Source of the DNA: Loktanella fryxellensis
GTDB taxonomy: Bacteria > Pseudomonadota > Alphaproteobacteria > Rhodobacterales > Rhodobacteraceae
DNA: 64,000 nucleotides
Assembly (NCBI RefSeq): GCF_900110065.1
Contig: NZ_FOCI01000001.1
Span: 124,001-188,000 of the forward strand
Direction of reading: 5' to 3'
How positions within the stretch are numbered: position 1 is the stretch's first letter; every line of letters begins with the position of its first letter. Of this stretch, positions 7,502 to 16,921 are shown piece after piece. The translations under genes were made by a program, and so were the position numbers. The notes under the pieces are model-generated. The model had not been told where the DNA came from, made no database searches, and saw only the letters and a program-made list of their open reading frames with translations.

Positions 7502-9460
7502 ATGACCCTGACCCTTTCCCGCCGCACGTTCCTCGCCTCGACCGCCGGTTTCATCGCGCTGCACCCGCTCTCGGTGCGCGCGCAGGCGGGTCAGGCGCAC
7601 CTGCGTCTGATGGAGACGACGGACCTGCACGTCCACGTCTTTCCCTACGACTACTACGCGGACCAGCCCATCGATACTGTGGGCCTTGCGCGCACCGCGT
7701 CCATCGTCGCCAACATCCGGTCAGAGGCGACGAATGCCCTGCTGCTCGACAACGGCGACTTCCTGCAGGGCAGCCCGATGGGCGACTACATCGCCTACGA
7801 ACGCGGAATGCCGGACGGCAGCCTGCACCCGATCATCGCCGCCATGAACGCGCTGGGCTTCGATGCGGGCACGCTGGGCAACCACGAGTTCAACTACGGC
7901 CTCGACTTTCTGACCGCGTCACTCGCCGGCGCCGCCTATCCGATGGTCTGCGCCAACGTCACCACCACGCAAGGGACGACCCCGACCGAGGACGAGACCC
8001 TGATCGCGCCCTACACCATACTGGAGCGTGAGCTGACCGACGGCGCGGGCGACACCTGGCCGATCCGCATCGGCGTGATCGGCTTCGTGCCGCCGCAGAT
8101 CATGAACTGGGACCGCCAGCATCTGGAAGGGAACGTGCAGGCCCGCGACATCGTGCAGACCGCCGCCGCCTACATCCCCCGGATGCAGGCAGAGGGTGCG
8201 GACATCATCGTGGCGCTGTGCCACTCCGGCATAGGGGCCGCCGATCCTGCGGAGATGATGGAGAACGCAGCCACCGCACTGGCGGCCCTCGATGGGATCG
8301 ACGCGGTCCTGACCGGCCACAGCCATCTGGTGTTCCCGTCCGACGACTACGCCGATGTGCAAGGCGCCGACATCGCCGCAGGCACGCTGATGGGCAAACC
8401 CGCCGTCATGGCGGGCTTCTGGGGCAGCCATCTGGGCCTGATCGACCTGCTGCTGGAACGCGACGGCGACGGCTGGCGCATCGTGTCGCACGAGGTGGAG
8501 GCGCGGCCCATCTCATCGCGCGCAGAGGATGGCACCGTCAGCGCGCTGGTCGACAGCGCACAGCCCGTGCTGGACGCCGCACAGGCCGACCACGACGCCA
8601 CACTGGCCTATGTCCGCCGTGCCGTGGGCCAGACCGATGCGCCGCTCTACAGCTATTTCGCGCTGGTGGCGGATGACCCCTCCGTCCAGATCGTCGCCAA
8701 CGCGCAAAGCTGGTACATCGCTCAGATGATGCAGGGCACCCCGGACGAGGGGTTGCCCATCCTGTCCGCCGCTGCCCCGTTCAAGGCCGGTGGTCGCGGC
8801 GGTCCCGCCTATTATACCGACGTGCCGGCAGGCGACGTGGCGATTCGCAACGTGGCCGACCTCTACCTTTACCCCAACACGATCCGTGCGGTGCGCATCA
8901 CCGGCGCGCAGGTCAAGGATTGGCTGGAGCGGAGCGCGGGCATGTTCAATCAGATCACGCCGGGCGACCGGGATGTGCCCCTGCTGAACTCCGACTTTCC
9001 CAGCTACAACTTCGACGTGATCGACGGCGTCACCTATCGCATCGACCTGTCGCAGCCCTCGCGCTTCGATAGCGAGGGTGCCGTGGCGAACCCGGACGCC
9101 AACCGGATCGTGGATCTGGCCTTCGACGGCGCACCCATCGACCCTGCGGCGCAGTTCATCGTCGCCACCAACAACTACCGCGCGGGCGGCGGTGGCAGCT
9201 TTCCGGGGGCCGACGGCAGCACGATCGTGTTCGAAGGGCCGGACACCAACCGCGACGTGATCGTGCGCTACATCGTCGATCAGGGCACGATCAGCCCGTC
9301 AGCGGACGCGAACTGGTCCTTCGTGCCGCTGGGCTACACCACGGTGCTGTTCGAAACCGGGCCGAACGCGGCGCAATATGCGGGCAGCGTGGCGGGCCTC
9401 ACGCTCGAACCCGCCGGCGACACGCCGAACGGATTCGCACTCTACCGCATGACGCTCTGA
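7502..9460 (+). CDS. cpdB: Periplasmic 2',3'-cyclic-nucleotide 2'-phosphodiesterase / 3'-nucleotidase
   Basis: 652 residues. A Tat-like signal ([12 protein letters not shown]) precedes a calcineurin-like metallophosphatase domain with the metal ligands [27 protein letters not shown] and GHSHLVF. The C-terminal 5'-nucleotidase domain includes [13 protein letters not shown] and NNYRAGGG. It hydrolyses cyclic and 3'-nucleotides in the periplasm so that phosphate and nucleosides can be taken up. An ATG four codons upstream overlaps the AAAGGA ribosome site, so the start at 7502, 11 bases beyond it, is preferred. Confidence 0.94.
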   Translation: MTLTLSRRTFLASTAGFIALHPLSVRAQAGQAHLRLMETTDLHVHVFPYDYYADQPIDTVGLARTASIVANIRSEATNALLLDNGDFLQGSPMGDYIAYERGMPDGSLHPIIAAMNALGFDAGTLGNHEFNYGLDFLTASLAGAAYPMVCANVTTTQGTTPTEDETLIAPYTILERELTDGAGDTWPIRIGVIGFVPPQIMNWDRQHLEGNVQARDIVQTAAAYIPRMQAEGADIIVALCHSGIGAADPAEMMENAATALAALDGIDAVLTGHSHLVFPSDDYADVQGADIAAGTLMGKPAVMAGFWGSHLGLIDLLLERDGDGWRIVSHEVEARPISSRAEDGTVSALVDSAQPVLDAAQADHDATLAYVRRAVGQTDAPLYSYFALVADDPSVQIVANAQSWYIAQMMQGTPDEGLPILSAAAPFKAGGRGGPAYYTDVPAGDVAIRNVADLYLYPNTIRAVRITGAQVKDWLERSAGMFNQITPGDRDVPLLNSDFPSYNFDVIDGVTYRIDLSQPSRFDSEGAVANPDANRIVDLAFDGAPIDPAAQFIVATNNYRAGGGGSFPGADGSTIVFEGPDTNRDVIVRYIVDQGTISPSADANWSFVPLGYTTVLFETGPNAAQYAGSVAGLTLEPAGDTPNGFALYRMTL

Positions 9461-9470
9461 CGCAGGCGGA

Positions 9471-9488
9471 CCGCCGGGCGACCGGCGG
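9471..9488. terminator. Hairpin between convergent genes
   Basis: CCGCCGG / CCGGCGG stem with a four-base loop, in the 33-bp gap between the cpdB-type gene and the convergent secreted-protein gene. No T-run, so termination is only plausible. Confidence 0.4.
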
Positions 9489-9493
9489 CCGCC

Positions 9494-9961
9494 TCAGCTG
9501 GCCCGCAGCGTCATCACCGCATCGCAGACGGCACCGTCATAGGTGCCGACCCAGATGTCGAGATAGCCGTCGGCGGGCTGCGTCAGCACGATCCGCGGGT
9601 CCAGATTGCCGTTGTCGTCGTCGTCATAGAACCAGCTCGCCGATGCCGTATTGATCAACAGCGCCGAATCGCACGCACTCGTCACGCTGACGGACAGTTG
9701 CCGCCCCGCCATGCCGGACAGCTGGAACGTGAAATCCGGACGGGACGTGAAATAGCCTGCCCCCTGATCGGTGCCCGGCTGCACATTGCTGCAGTTCCAC
9801 ACGAGGTTGTCGCCACCGGCCATCACCTCATAGCTGACACCGCTGGTCAGTTGCGCGCCCGTCAGCCCGCCACCGGGACCGCTTTGATTGAAATCCGGGC
9901 AGGCCTGTGCCGCCCCCGCCACCAGACCAAGACATACCGCCGTTCGAATGACCGATCCCAT
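9494..9961 (-). CDS. Secreted four-cysteine protein, copy 1
   Basis: 155 residues: signal peptide (about 1-20, AQA-CPDF), then a single beta-rich domain with four cysteines (ACP, WNC, ACD, VCD). An acidic DDDDNGNLD run and the repeated signature LTQPADG...IWVGTYDG lie near the C-terminus. The pattern resembles pre-peptidase C-terminal-like domains, but I cannot assign it with certainty. The neighbouring gene upstream on the same strand (10048-10530) is a clear paralogue. Likely a periplasmic or exported protein; role unknown. Confidence 0.8.
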   Translation of the reverse strand: MGSVIRTAVCLGLVAGAAQACPDFNQSGPGGGLTGAQLTSGVSYEVMAGGDNLVWNCSNVQPGTDQGAGYFTSRPDFTFQLSGMAGRQLSVSVTSACDSALLINTASASWFYDDDDNGNLDPRIVLTQPADGYLDIWVGTYDGAVCDAVMTLRAS

Positions 9962-10047
9962 GCTATCCCCCGAGAATCGCTTTCCACCACGGCACTATGG
10001 CACGGCGATCACGGACTGCTCACAAAAAGATGATCTGGATCAGGTTC

Positions 10048-10530
10048 TCAGCCAAACATGGTCTGCAGGGTGACCCGCGCGGTGCAGGTCTGACCATCCG
10101 GTGTCCCGACCCAGACCGACAACGTGCCTGACGACGGTTGCGTCAACAGCAGCCGCGGACGGCCCGGCCCCTGCCCGTCGCTGTCGTGAAACCAGCGGTT
10201 GTCGGCGGTGCGCACCAGCAGCGCGGTGGCACAACGACTGACGACCGCGATCTCGATCGCAAGGCCCGTCATGCCCGCCAGATCCGCCGTCAGGCTGGGC
10301 ACGGTGTTGAAACGCCCGTCAACCGGCGCATCCAACCCCATGGCGCATCCTGCCAGATCGGTGTCGCCGCCCGCATCGACGCGGCGACTGTCGCCCAGCC
10401 GCAGGGTGGCCCCGTTGGCGTCCAACCGGCTGAACGCACCGATCGCCGGGTTCGGGCAGGCCACGGCAGCGCCCGACCATGCGCACAGCGTCACTCCAAG
10501 AAACAGAACGGCAAGGCACCGGGCGGCCAT
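10048..10530 (-). CDS. Secreted four-cysteine protein, copy 2
   Basis: 160 residues with a signal peptide (about 1-24, cut before CPNP). It shares with its downstream neighbour the AGGD...C segment, the GMxG stretch, C-xx-ALL-x-x-TA, the tryptophan-aromatic-acid W-F-x-D, LTQPxxG and VWVGTxDG, and all four cysteines keep their relative places. Copy 2 has lost the DDDDNG acidic run (it reads DSDGQGP). An AGAGG ribosome site lies upstream of the start. Tandem duplication is the simplest explanation. Confidence 0.78.
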   Translation of the reverse strand: MAARCLAVLFLGVTLCAWSGAAVACPNPAIGAFSRLDANGATLRLGDSRRVDAGGDTDLAGCAMGLDAPVDGRFNTVPSLTADLAGMTGLAIEIAVVSRCATALLVRTADNRWFHDSDGQGPGRPRLLLTQPSSGTLSVWVGTPDGQTCTARVTLQTMFG

Positions 10531-10631
10531 CGGGAACCTCTGATGTCGGGATGCGGGCCATGTCAGGACCCTTGTTTCACTAGCATCGGCCCAAGGCCCC
10601 GCATTGACAAGACGTTAACCACTTCGCCCAC

Positions 10632-10660
10632 GAAAAATGGCATCCCCTTGCGGGGATGCC
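10632..10660 (-). terminator. Rho-independent terminator after tig
   Basis: On the minus strand: GGCATCCCC / GGGGATGCC stem with a GCAA loop followed by ATTTTTCG. It lies 31 bp past the trigger factor stop codon. Confidence 0.85.
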
Positions 10661-10691
10661 ACCTTGTCGCACATCAGCCTTGCGGCTGGGA

Positions 10692-12026
10692 TCAGTCTTC
10701 GGTCTCCAGCGCCTCGACGGCGGCCTGCAGCTCTTCCTTGGTCACGTCCTTGTCCGTCACCTTGGCCTTGGCAAAGATGTGGTCCACGACCTTGTCCTCG
10801 AACATCGGCGCCTGGAGTTGCTGGCGGAACTGCGCGTTCTGCTGCACGAACTCGAAGAACTGGCGCTCCTGACCCGGATACTGGCGCGCCTGGTTCATGA
10901 TGGCCTGCGTCAGCTCCTGATCGGTGACCTTCACCTCGGCCTTCTGGCCGATGTCGGCCAGCAGCAGACCCAGCTTCACGCGACGCTTGGCCAGCGACTT
11001 GTGCTCGTCGGTGGGGTCGATCTGCGGGTGGTCGTGCCCCTGATGATCGGGGTTTTCCTCGTGCCACAGCTGGTGCGCGATCTGACCGGCCTCGGCCTCG
11101 ACCAACGACGCGGGCAGATCGAAATCCACCATGCCGTCCAGCACGTCCAGCAGCTTGCGCTTGGCAATGGCGCGGGATGCACCCTTGTATTCCGCTTCCA
11201 GCCGCTCGCGGATCTGGCCCTTCAGGGCCTCCAGATCGTCGGCGCCGAACTTCTTGGCCAGTTCGTCGTCCAGCTCGGGGGCCTTAGCGGCGCGGACTTC
11301 CTTCACCGTCACGTCGAACACGGCTTCCTTGCCGGCCAGATGCGCGGCCTGATACTCGGCGGGAAAGCTGACCGTGACGGCCTTCTCGTCGCCGGCTTTC
11401 GCCTTCAGCAACTGATCCTCGAAGCCGGGGATGAAGCTGTTCGATCCCAGCACCAGCGGATAATCCTCGCCGGCACCGCCGTCGAACGCCACGCCGTCGA
11501 TCTTGCCTGTGAAGTCGATGACGACCTGATCGCCGTCCTTGGCCGCACCCTTCTTCTCGGCAAAGGTCTTGGCCTGCGGGCTCTCGGACAGGTTCTTCAG
11601 CGCCTCGTCGACGGCGGCCTCGTCGGCCTTCACGACCAGACGCTCCAGCGCCACGTCGCTCAGGTCCGGGGACGGCACGTTCGGCAGCGTTTCGTAGGTG
11701 ACGTTGACGACGACATCGTCGCCTTCCTTCCAGTCGGGATTGTCCATCTTCATCTCGGGCTGCGCTGCGGGGCGGTCACCAGAGCTTTCGATGTGCTCGT
11801 TCAGCGCAGCGTCGATGGCATCCTGCATCGCTTCGCCCATCAGGCGCGGGCCGAACTGCTTGCGCATCATGGCCATGGGGACCTTGCCCTTGCGAAAGCC
11901 CTTCATCTCGACCTCGGGCTGCGCTTCCTTGAGCTTGCCGACAACCTTTTCGTCGAGCTCCGCCGCCGTCACGGTGATGGTGTAACCGCGCTTGAGGCCG
12001 TCGTTCAGGGTCTCTTTGACCTGCAT
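10692..12026 (-). CDS. tig: Trigger factor, ribosome-associated chaperone
   Basis: 444 residues. The N-terminal ribosome-binding domain has the signature [13 protein letters not shown] central FKBP-type prolyl isomerase domain (about 150-245, [21 protein letters not shown]) and a C-terminal helical chaperone domain follow. It binds nascent chains at the exit tunnel. The longer reading frame runs into the tRNA gene upstream, so the start is the ATG of MQVKETL. The tRNA-Leu gene lies 26 bp upstream on the same strand, so the two could share a transcript. Confidence 0.97.
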   Translation of the reverse strand: MQVKETLNDGLKRGYTITVTAAELDEKVVGKLKEAQPEVEMKGFRKGKVPMAMMRKQFGPRLMGEAMQDAIDAALNEHIESSGDRPAAQPEMKMDNPDWKEGDDVVVNVTYETLPNVPSPDLSDVALERLVVKADEAAVDEALKNLSESPQAKTFAEKKGAAKDGDQVVIDFTGKIDGVAFDGGAGEDYPLVLGSNSFIPGFEDQLLKAKAGDEKAVTVSFPAEYQAAHLAGKEAVFDVTVKEVRAAKAPELDDELAKKFGADDLEALKGQIRERLEAEYKGASRAIAKRKLLDVLDGMVDFDLPASLVEAEAGQIAHQLWHEENPDHQGHDHPQIDPTDEHKSLAKRRVKLGLLLADIGQKAEVKVTDQELTQAIMNQARQYPGQERQFFEFVQQNAQFRQQLQAPMFEDKVVDHIFAKAKVTDKDVTKEELQAAVEALETED

Positions 12027-12052
12027 GGGCTTTCCTTCTTTCTCATCGACGT

Positions 12053-12136
12053 TGGTGCGGGTGAAGGGACTCGAACCCCCACGCCTTGCGGCGCCAGAAC
12101 CTAAATCTGGTGCGTCTACCATTCCGCCACACCCGC
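12053..12136 (-). tRNA. tRNA-Leu (anticodon TAG)
   Basis: 84 bases including an encoded CCA. The acceptor stem GCGGGTG / CACCCGC closes the cloverleaf. The anticodon arm CCAGA-TTTAGGT-TCTGG places TAG at 12103-12101. A long variable arm (CGCC GCAA GGCG) marks a class II tRNA, and GGTTCGAGTCC is the T arm. It reads CUA and related leucine codons. Confidence 0.97.
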
Positions 12137-12279
12137 ATGTGAAACGGGGGCGGATTGACCCACCCCCGTCGTTGATCGGCTGTCTATCAAAGGTCGCAGA
12201 GTGATGCGAGTGCAAATTGCGCGACCAACGCCGGCGTCATCTGGCACGCCACCGGTCGCGTCGCGCGCCGGTCCCGCCC

Positions 12280-12326
12280 TTCTTCTGGTCGGAAATATCC
12301 CGGGGGGTGCGGGGGGCTGGCCCCCC
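12280..12326 (-). repeat. Dispersed box-plus-hairpin element, copy A
   Basis: On the minus strand the hairpin GGGGGGCCAGCCCCCC (12326-12311) is followed by CCGGGATATTTCC and GACCAGAAGAAG (to 12280). The same arrangement recurs at 37104-37150 and 45005-45060, with weaker relatives at 51273-51297 and 24101-24118. It sits in the 429-bp gene-free stretch between tRNA-Leu and glnB. Function unknown. Confidence 0.75.
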
Positions 12327-12473
12327 GCCTGCATGGTGTGTCGCACGACACCCAAACGCCACGAAATCAGGCAGGCTCGACGCCCTTGGCGCAACAATCG
12401 GCAGCACTCGTTCATAAACCGCACTAAAGTTAATCATTTTGCACATTTTATCGTCAAATGGGCGCGATTTCGT

Positions 12474-12487
12474 GGCCCGACCCTTGC
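12474..12487 (+). promoter_or_regulatory. Possible sigma-54 promoter of glnBA
   Basis: TGGCCCG-ACCC-TTGCG gives GG (12474-12475) and GC (12486-12487) separated by exactly ten bases, the invariant -24/-12 spacing of RpoN promoters. Transcription would start near 12499, about 67 bases before glnB. The upstream AT-rich stretch (12424-12460) is unlike its surroundings and could hold activator sites, but I did not find a clear NtrC palindrome. In some Rhodobacteraceae glnB is NtrC-controlled without sigma-54, so this needs care. Confidence 0.45.
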
Positions 12488-12532
12488 GCCCGGCGCCTGC
12501 CCGATTGTTCCTGTCATGCGAAGGTGGTCTGA

Positions 12533-12904
<372 letters not shown>

Positions 12905-12970
12905 CCCCCATCCGGTCGCCAAACGCCGGCGCACCGCATCCCACACGATACGACTGAAAGGACATCACCC

Positions 12971-14389
12971 ATGAGTGCCAAGGAATTCCTAAAGCTGATC
13001 AAGGACGAGGAGGCCGATTACGTCGATATCCGGTTCACCGACGTCAAGGGCAAGCTGCAGCACGTCACCATCGTCTCCGACCTGGTGGACGCCGACTTCA
13101 TCGAAGAAGGCTTCATGTTCGACGGCTCGTCCATCGCCGGCTGGAAGTCGATCGACCAGTCCGACATGAAGCTGATGCTGGACACCGCCAGCGCCTACGT
13201 CGATCCGTTCTATGCGGAAAAGACCATTTGCGTGCATTGCACCGTGGTCGAGCCGGACACGATGGAACCCTATGACCGCGATCCGCGCGGCACCGCCGAA
13301 AAGGCCGAAGCCTACCTCAAGGCGTCGGGCATGGGCGACACGTTCTATTGCGGCCCCGAGGCGGAATTCTTCATCTTCGACGACGTGCGCTACAGCGTCT
13401 CGATGAACAAGGTCAGCTTCCAGGTCGACGCCATCGACGGCGCATGGAACACCGACACCGATTTCAAATCCGAAACCGGCGTCGGCAACACCGGCCACCG
13501 CCCCGGCATCAAGGGCGGCTACTTCCCCGTGAACCCGATCGACGACGCGCAGGACATGCGCGGCGAGATGCTGTCCACGATGAAGCGCATGGGCATGAAG
13601 GTCGACAAGCACCACCACGAGGTGGCGTCCAGCCAGCACGAACTCGGCCTGATCTTCGGCACGCTGACCAAGCAGGCCGACGAGATCCAGAAGTACAAGT
13701 ACGTCATCCACAATGTGGCACAGGCCTACGGCAAGTCGGCGACCTTCATGCCGAAGCCGATGGCGGGCGACAACGGCACCGGCATGCACGTGAACATGTC
13801 GATCTGGAAGGACGGCAAGCCGCTTTTCGCAGGCGACAAGTATGCTGACCTGTCTCAGGAAGCGCTCTACTTCATCGGCGGCATCCTGAAGCACGCCAAG
13901 GCGCTGAACGCGATCACCAACCCGACCACGAACAGCTACAAGCGTCTGATCCCCGGTTTCGAGGCCCCCGTGCTGCGTGCCTATTCCGCCCGCAACCGGT
14001 CCGGCTGCGTTCGCATCCCGTGGTCCGAATCGCCCAAGGCCAAGCGCGTCGAGGCCCGCTTCCCCGACCCCGCCGCCAACCCCTACCTGGCCTTCGCGGC
14101 CCTGTTGATGGCAGGCCTCGACGGGATCAAGAACAAGATCGATCCGGGCCCCGCGTCGGACAAGGACCTCTACGATCTGCCGCCGGAAGAACTGGCGTCG
14201 ATCCCCACCGTCTGTGGGTCCTTGCGCGAAGCCCTGACCGAGCTGGAAGCCGATCACGAGTTCCTGCTGCAGGGCGACGTGTTCACCCGCTCGCAGCTGG
14301 AAGGCTACATGGCGCTGAAGTGGGAAGAAGTCTACGCCTACGAGCACACACCGCATCCGATCGAATACAAGATGTATTACAGCTGCTGA
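12971..14389 (+). CDS. glnA: Glutamine synthetase type I
   Basis: 472 residues, matching GSI-beta enzymes. Visible are the FDGSSIAGW latch region, the PNPF-like catalytic block around [12 protein letters not shown], the ATP/metal site [12 protein letters not shown], and the adenylylation site tyrosine in [10 protein letters not shown] near residue 400. It condenses ammonia and glutamate into glutamine. The AAAGGA site upstream and a terminator 20 bp downstream frame the glnBA unit. Confidence 0.98.
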   Translation: MSAKEFLKLIKDEEADYVDIRFTDVKGKLQHVTIVSDLVDADFIEEGFMFDGSSIAGWKSIDQSDMKLMLDTASAYVDPFYAEKTICVHCTVVEPDTMEPYDRDPRGTAEKAEAYLKASGMGDTFYCGPEAEFFIFDDVRYSVSMNKVSFQVDAIDGAWNTDTDFKSETGVGNTGHRPGIKGGYFPVNPIDDAQDMRGEMLSTMKRMGMKVDKHHHEVASSQHELGLIFGTLTKQADEIQKYKYVIHNVAQAYGKSATFMPKPMAGDNGTGMHVNMSIWKDGKPLFAGDKYADLSQEALYFIGGILKHAKALNAITNPTTNSYKRLIPGFEAPVLRAYSARNRSGCVRIPWSESPKAKRVEARFPDPAANPYLAFAALLMAGLDGIKNKIDPGPASDKDLYDLPPEELASIPTVCGSLREALTELEADHEFLLQGDVFTRSQLEGYMALKWEEVYAYEHTPHPIEYKMYYSC

Positions 14390-14408
14390 TCCGCAGCACC
14401 GATCACGC

Positions 14409-14436
14409 AAGGGGCGCCCCATCGGGCGCCCCTTTT
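14409..14436 (+). terminator. Rho-independent terminator after glnA
   Basis: Eleven-base perfect stem AAGGGGCGCCC / GGGCGCCCCTT with a CATC loop and a TTTT run. Confidence 0.9.
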
Positions 14437-14532
14437 GCATGTCCGCCTGCCCTCGCGTCACGGGCGGTTCTTTCCATTCCGGCACCACCCCGCTAAGACG
14501 CCGCCAACCCCATCCCCCGAAAGGTCCATGCC

Positions 14533-15840
14533 ATGATCCCGCGCTATTCCCGCCCCGAGATGGTCGCCATCTGGTCCGCCGAGACCAAATACCGCATCTG
14601 GTTCGAGATCGAGGCATATGCCTGCGACGCGATGGCCGACCTTGGCGTGATCCCGCGCGCGAATGCCGAAGCGGTGTGGAAGGCAAAGGATGTGACCTTC
14701 GACGTGGCCCGCATCGACGAGATCGAGGCCGTGACCAAGCACGACGTGATCGCGTTCCTGACCCATCTGGCGGAACACATCGGCAGCGACGAGGCGCGAT
14801 TCGTGCATCAGGGCATGACCTCCTCCGACGTGCTCGACACGACGCTGAACGTGCAACTGGTGCGCGCCGCCGACATCCTGCTGGCCGACATGGACCGCGT
14901 GCTGGCCGCGCTGAAATCGCGCGCCATGGAACACAAGGACACGGTCCGCATCGGCCGTAGCCACGGCATCCACGCCGAACCCACCACGATGGGCCTGACC
15001 TTCGCCCGCTTCTATGCGGAAATGGACCGGGGCCGCGCCCGTCTGGTGAACGCCCGGGCCGAGATCGCCACCGGGGCGATCAGCGGTGCGGTCGGCACAT
15101 TCGCCAACATCGACCCGGCGGTCGAAGAACATGTGTGCAGGCAGCTCGGCCTGACGCCCGAGCCGATCAGCACGCAGGTCATCCCCCGTGACCGCCACGC
15201 CATGTTCTTTGCCACGCTCGGTGTCATCGCCAGCAGCATGGAAAACATCGCGACCGAAATCCGCCACATGCAGCGCACCGAGGTGCTGGAGGCGGAGGAG
15301 TTCTTCAGTCCCGGGCAGAAGGGCTCGTCAGCGATGCCGCACAAGCGCAACCCGGTGCTGACCGAAAACCTGACAGGCCTTGCGCGACTGGTGCGCATGT
15401 CCGTCACGCCGGCAATGGAAAACGTCACCCTCTGGCACGAACGCGACATCAGCCATTCTTCCGTCGAACGCACCATCGCGCCGGACACGACGATCACGCT
15501 GAACTTCGCGCTGAACCGCCTTGCGGGCCTGATCGAGAAACTGGTGATCTATCCCGACACCATGCTGGCCAACATGAACAAGTTCCGCGGTCTGGTCATG
15601 TCGCAGCGCGTCCTGCTGGCCCTGACGCAGGCCGGTGTCAGCCGCGAGGACAGCTACCGTCTGGTGCAGCGCAACGCCATGAAGGTCTGGGAAAAGGGCG
15701 CCGATTTCCAGACGGAACTGCTGGCAGACCCCGAAGTGACCGCCGCGCTGACCCCGGCCCAGATCGCCGACAAGTTCGACATCGGCTATCATACCAAGCA
15801 CGTGGACACGATCTTTGCCCGCGTCTTCGGCAAGGACTGA
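14533..15840 (+). CDS. purB: Adenylosuccinate lyase
   Basis: 435 residues of the fumarase/aspartase superfamily. It carries HQGMTSSDVLDT, the GRSHGIHAEPTT active-site stretch and the signature GSSAMPHKRNP. It acts twice in purine synthesis: it splits SAICAR and adenylosuccinate. MIPRYSRPEMVAIW is the usual beginning; an ATG five bases upstream is out of frame. It stands alone with its own AAAGG site. Confidence 0.97.
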   Translation: MIPRYSRPEMVAIWSAETKYRIWFEIEAYACDAMADLGVIPRANAEAVWKAKDVTFDVARIDEIEAVTKHDVIAFLTHLAEHIGSDEARFVHQGMTSSDVLDTTLNVQLVRAADILLADMDRVLAALKSRAMEHKDTVRIGRSHGIHAEPTTMGLTFARFYAEMDRGRARLVNARAEIATGAISGAVGTFANIDPAVEEHVCRQLGLTPEPISTQVIPRDRHAMFFATLGVIASSMENIATEIRHMQRTEVLEAEEFFSPGQKGSSAMPHKRNPVLTENLTGLARLVRMSVTPAMENVTLWHERDISHSSVERTIAPDTTITLNFALNRLAGLIEKLVIYPDTMLANMNKFRGLVMSQRVLLALTQAGVSREDSYRLVQRNAMKVWEKGADFQTELLADPEVTAALTPAQIADKFDIGYHTKHVDTIFARVFGKD

Positions 15841-15942
15841 CAACGCGGCGGCAGGGACATCCTGTCGCAGCACAAATCATTTGGCGATTGACCCGGCGTC
15901 ATGCGACGCTGGGCCATTGTGAAACCGAATGGAGGCTGCACG

Positions 15943-16101
15943 ATGCTGAAGACCACACTCGCCGCGCTGATCCTGACGCTTGCACCGGGATTGGCCTTTG
16001 CCGCCGGATGCAGCATGGCCAAGACCACCGCCATGTCCTGCGCCGACGGCGCGATGCCCGATGCCGAAACCGGCACATGCGTGCCCGTCACGACTAGCTG
16101 A
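15943..16101 (+). CDS. Small secreted cysteine-containing protein
   Basis: 52 residues: a signal peptide (about 1-21, LAFA-AGC) and a mature part of about 30 residues with three cysteines (AGCSM, MSCADG, GTCVPV). The ATG is preceded by GGAGG at good distance, which sets the start. The mature part loosely resembles short chitin-binding-type cysteine modules (CADG...GTCV). Function unknown. It is convergent with the LuxR gene, across a hairpin. Confidence 0.7.
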   Translation: MLKTTLAALILTLAPGLAFAAGCSMAKTTAMSCADGAMPDAETGTCVPVTTS

Positions 16102-16134
16102 TCCGCCCCATCCGCTGATCTGTGACTTGGCCGG

Positions 16135-16164
16135 GATCAGCCGCCCCCATAGTGGCGGCTGATC
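16135..16164. terminator. Bidirectional hairpin between convergent genes
   Basis: Perfect 11-base arms GATCAGCCGCC / GGCGGCTGATC around an eight-base loop, in the gap between the small secreted protein gene and the end of the LuxR gene. There is no T-run, so it may terminate weakly or protect 3' ends. Confidence 0.6.
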
Positions 16165-16177
16165 TCGCCACCGGGCG

Positions 16178-16786
16178 TCAGATCAACCGGAACTGCCGCG
16201 CCATCGCGGCCGCCTGCGTGCTCGTATTGGCGTGAAGCTTGACCTTTGCATTCTTCAACCGCTGTTTGACCGCACCCTCTGTGACGCCCAGATCGTAAGC
16301 GATCTGTTTCAGCCGCATTCCGTCCTTCACCATGCACAACGCCTGCAACTCGGCCGCCGTCAGGTTGCGCGGTGGTGCCATCTCGGTGTGGCGGCGCGTG
16401 ACATAGGTCAGCAGCAGACGCTTTTCCAGCCCCGTGAAATCCCGGTCGCCACGACTGAAGTTGGCCAGCGACCGCTGCCCGTCCGCGTTGTCGTCGAACA
16501 CGGACACCGCGACGCCGAACCGCAGCCCGAACGCGCTCGCCATCGCCAGCACGCCCTGCGGGTCCTGATGTCGCAGATCGGTCCAGTCGATGATGCCGGT
16601 ATGGGCATAACCCCACCGCATGACCGGGTCATGCAGCAACAGCCGGCTGCGGGTGTAATGTTCGATCCACGCCTGTGGCAGGGCGTTCACTTCCTCCATC
16701 GGAAAGGCGAAACCGATGCGCAGCGCCATGTAGTGCCCGGCAGGTGCCAGGCGCGCCAGATCATCAGGGGTCATGCGTCGCGTCAT
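16178..16786 (-). CDS. LuxR-type regulator with autoinducer-binding domain
   Basis: 202 residues. Residues 10-130 form an acyl-homoserine-lactone-type ligand domain that keeps the classic pocket residues: W40 and Y44 (W-x3-Y), D53-P54, W68 and G87. Residues 141-200 form a GerE/LuxR helix-turn-helix (NLTAAELQAL...GVTEGAVKQRL). No luxI-type synthase is in the window, so locally it is a solo. The start chosen (ATG at 16786) has AGGAAA 11 bases upstream; an extended TTG start at 16855 is possible. It is divergent from a paralogue that lacks the HTH. It probably responds to an acyl-homoserine lactone or related signal made elsewhere. Confidence 0.87.
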   Translation of the reverse strand: MTRRMTPDDLARLAPAGHYMALRIGFAFPMEEVNALPQAWIEHYTRSRLLLHDPVMRWGYAHTGIIDWTDLRHQDPQGVLAMASAFGLRFGVAVSVFDDNADGQRSLANFSRGDRDFTGLEKRLLLTYVTRRHTEMAPPRNLTAAELQALCMVKDGMRLKQIAYDLGVTEGAVKQRLKNAKVKLHANTSTQAAAMARQFRLI

Positions 16787-16861
16787 CGTGGCAATCGTTT
16801 CCTGCCCATCTTGGGTTGCGACCTGCACATTTGACACTAAAACAAGCGCAAGCAAAAGGAA

Positions 16862-16921
16862 ATGCCACGATCACCGATCCCTCCGCCACGTGCGGTGGGT
16901 CAAAATGGACCATTACGATGA
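16862..16921 (+). other. Possible 19-codon leader ORF before the HTH-less paralogue
   Basis: ATG at 16862 opens a 19-codon frame, rich in proline and arginine, whose TGA (16919-16921) overlaps the ATG of the next gene (16918). AAAAGGA lies directly before it, but so close that initiation may be poor. The downstream gene has no convincing ribosome site of its own, which fits translational coupling. Speculative. Confidence 0.3.

Noticed and set aside
10656-12104. Plus-strand open frame of 482 codons
   Set aside because: Antisense of the trigger factor gene, which is unmistakable.
15840-15900. Possible terminator after purB
   Set aside because: Only a weak stem around CAGGGACATCCTG without a T-run; not strong enough to list.
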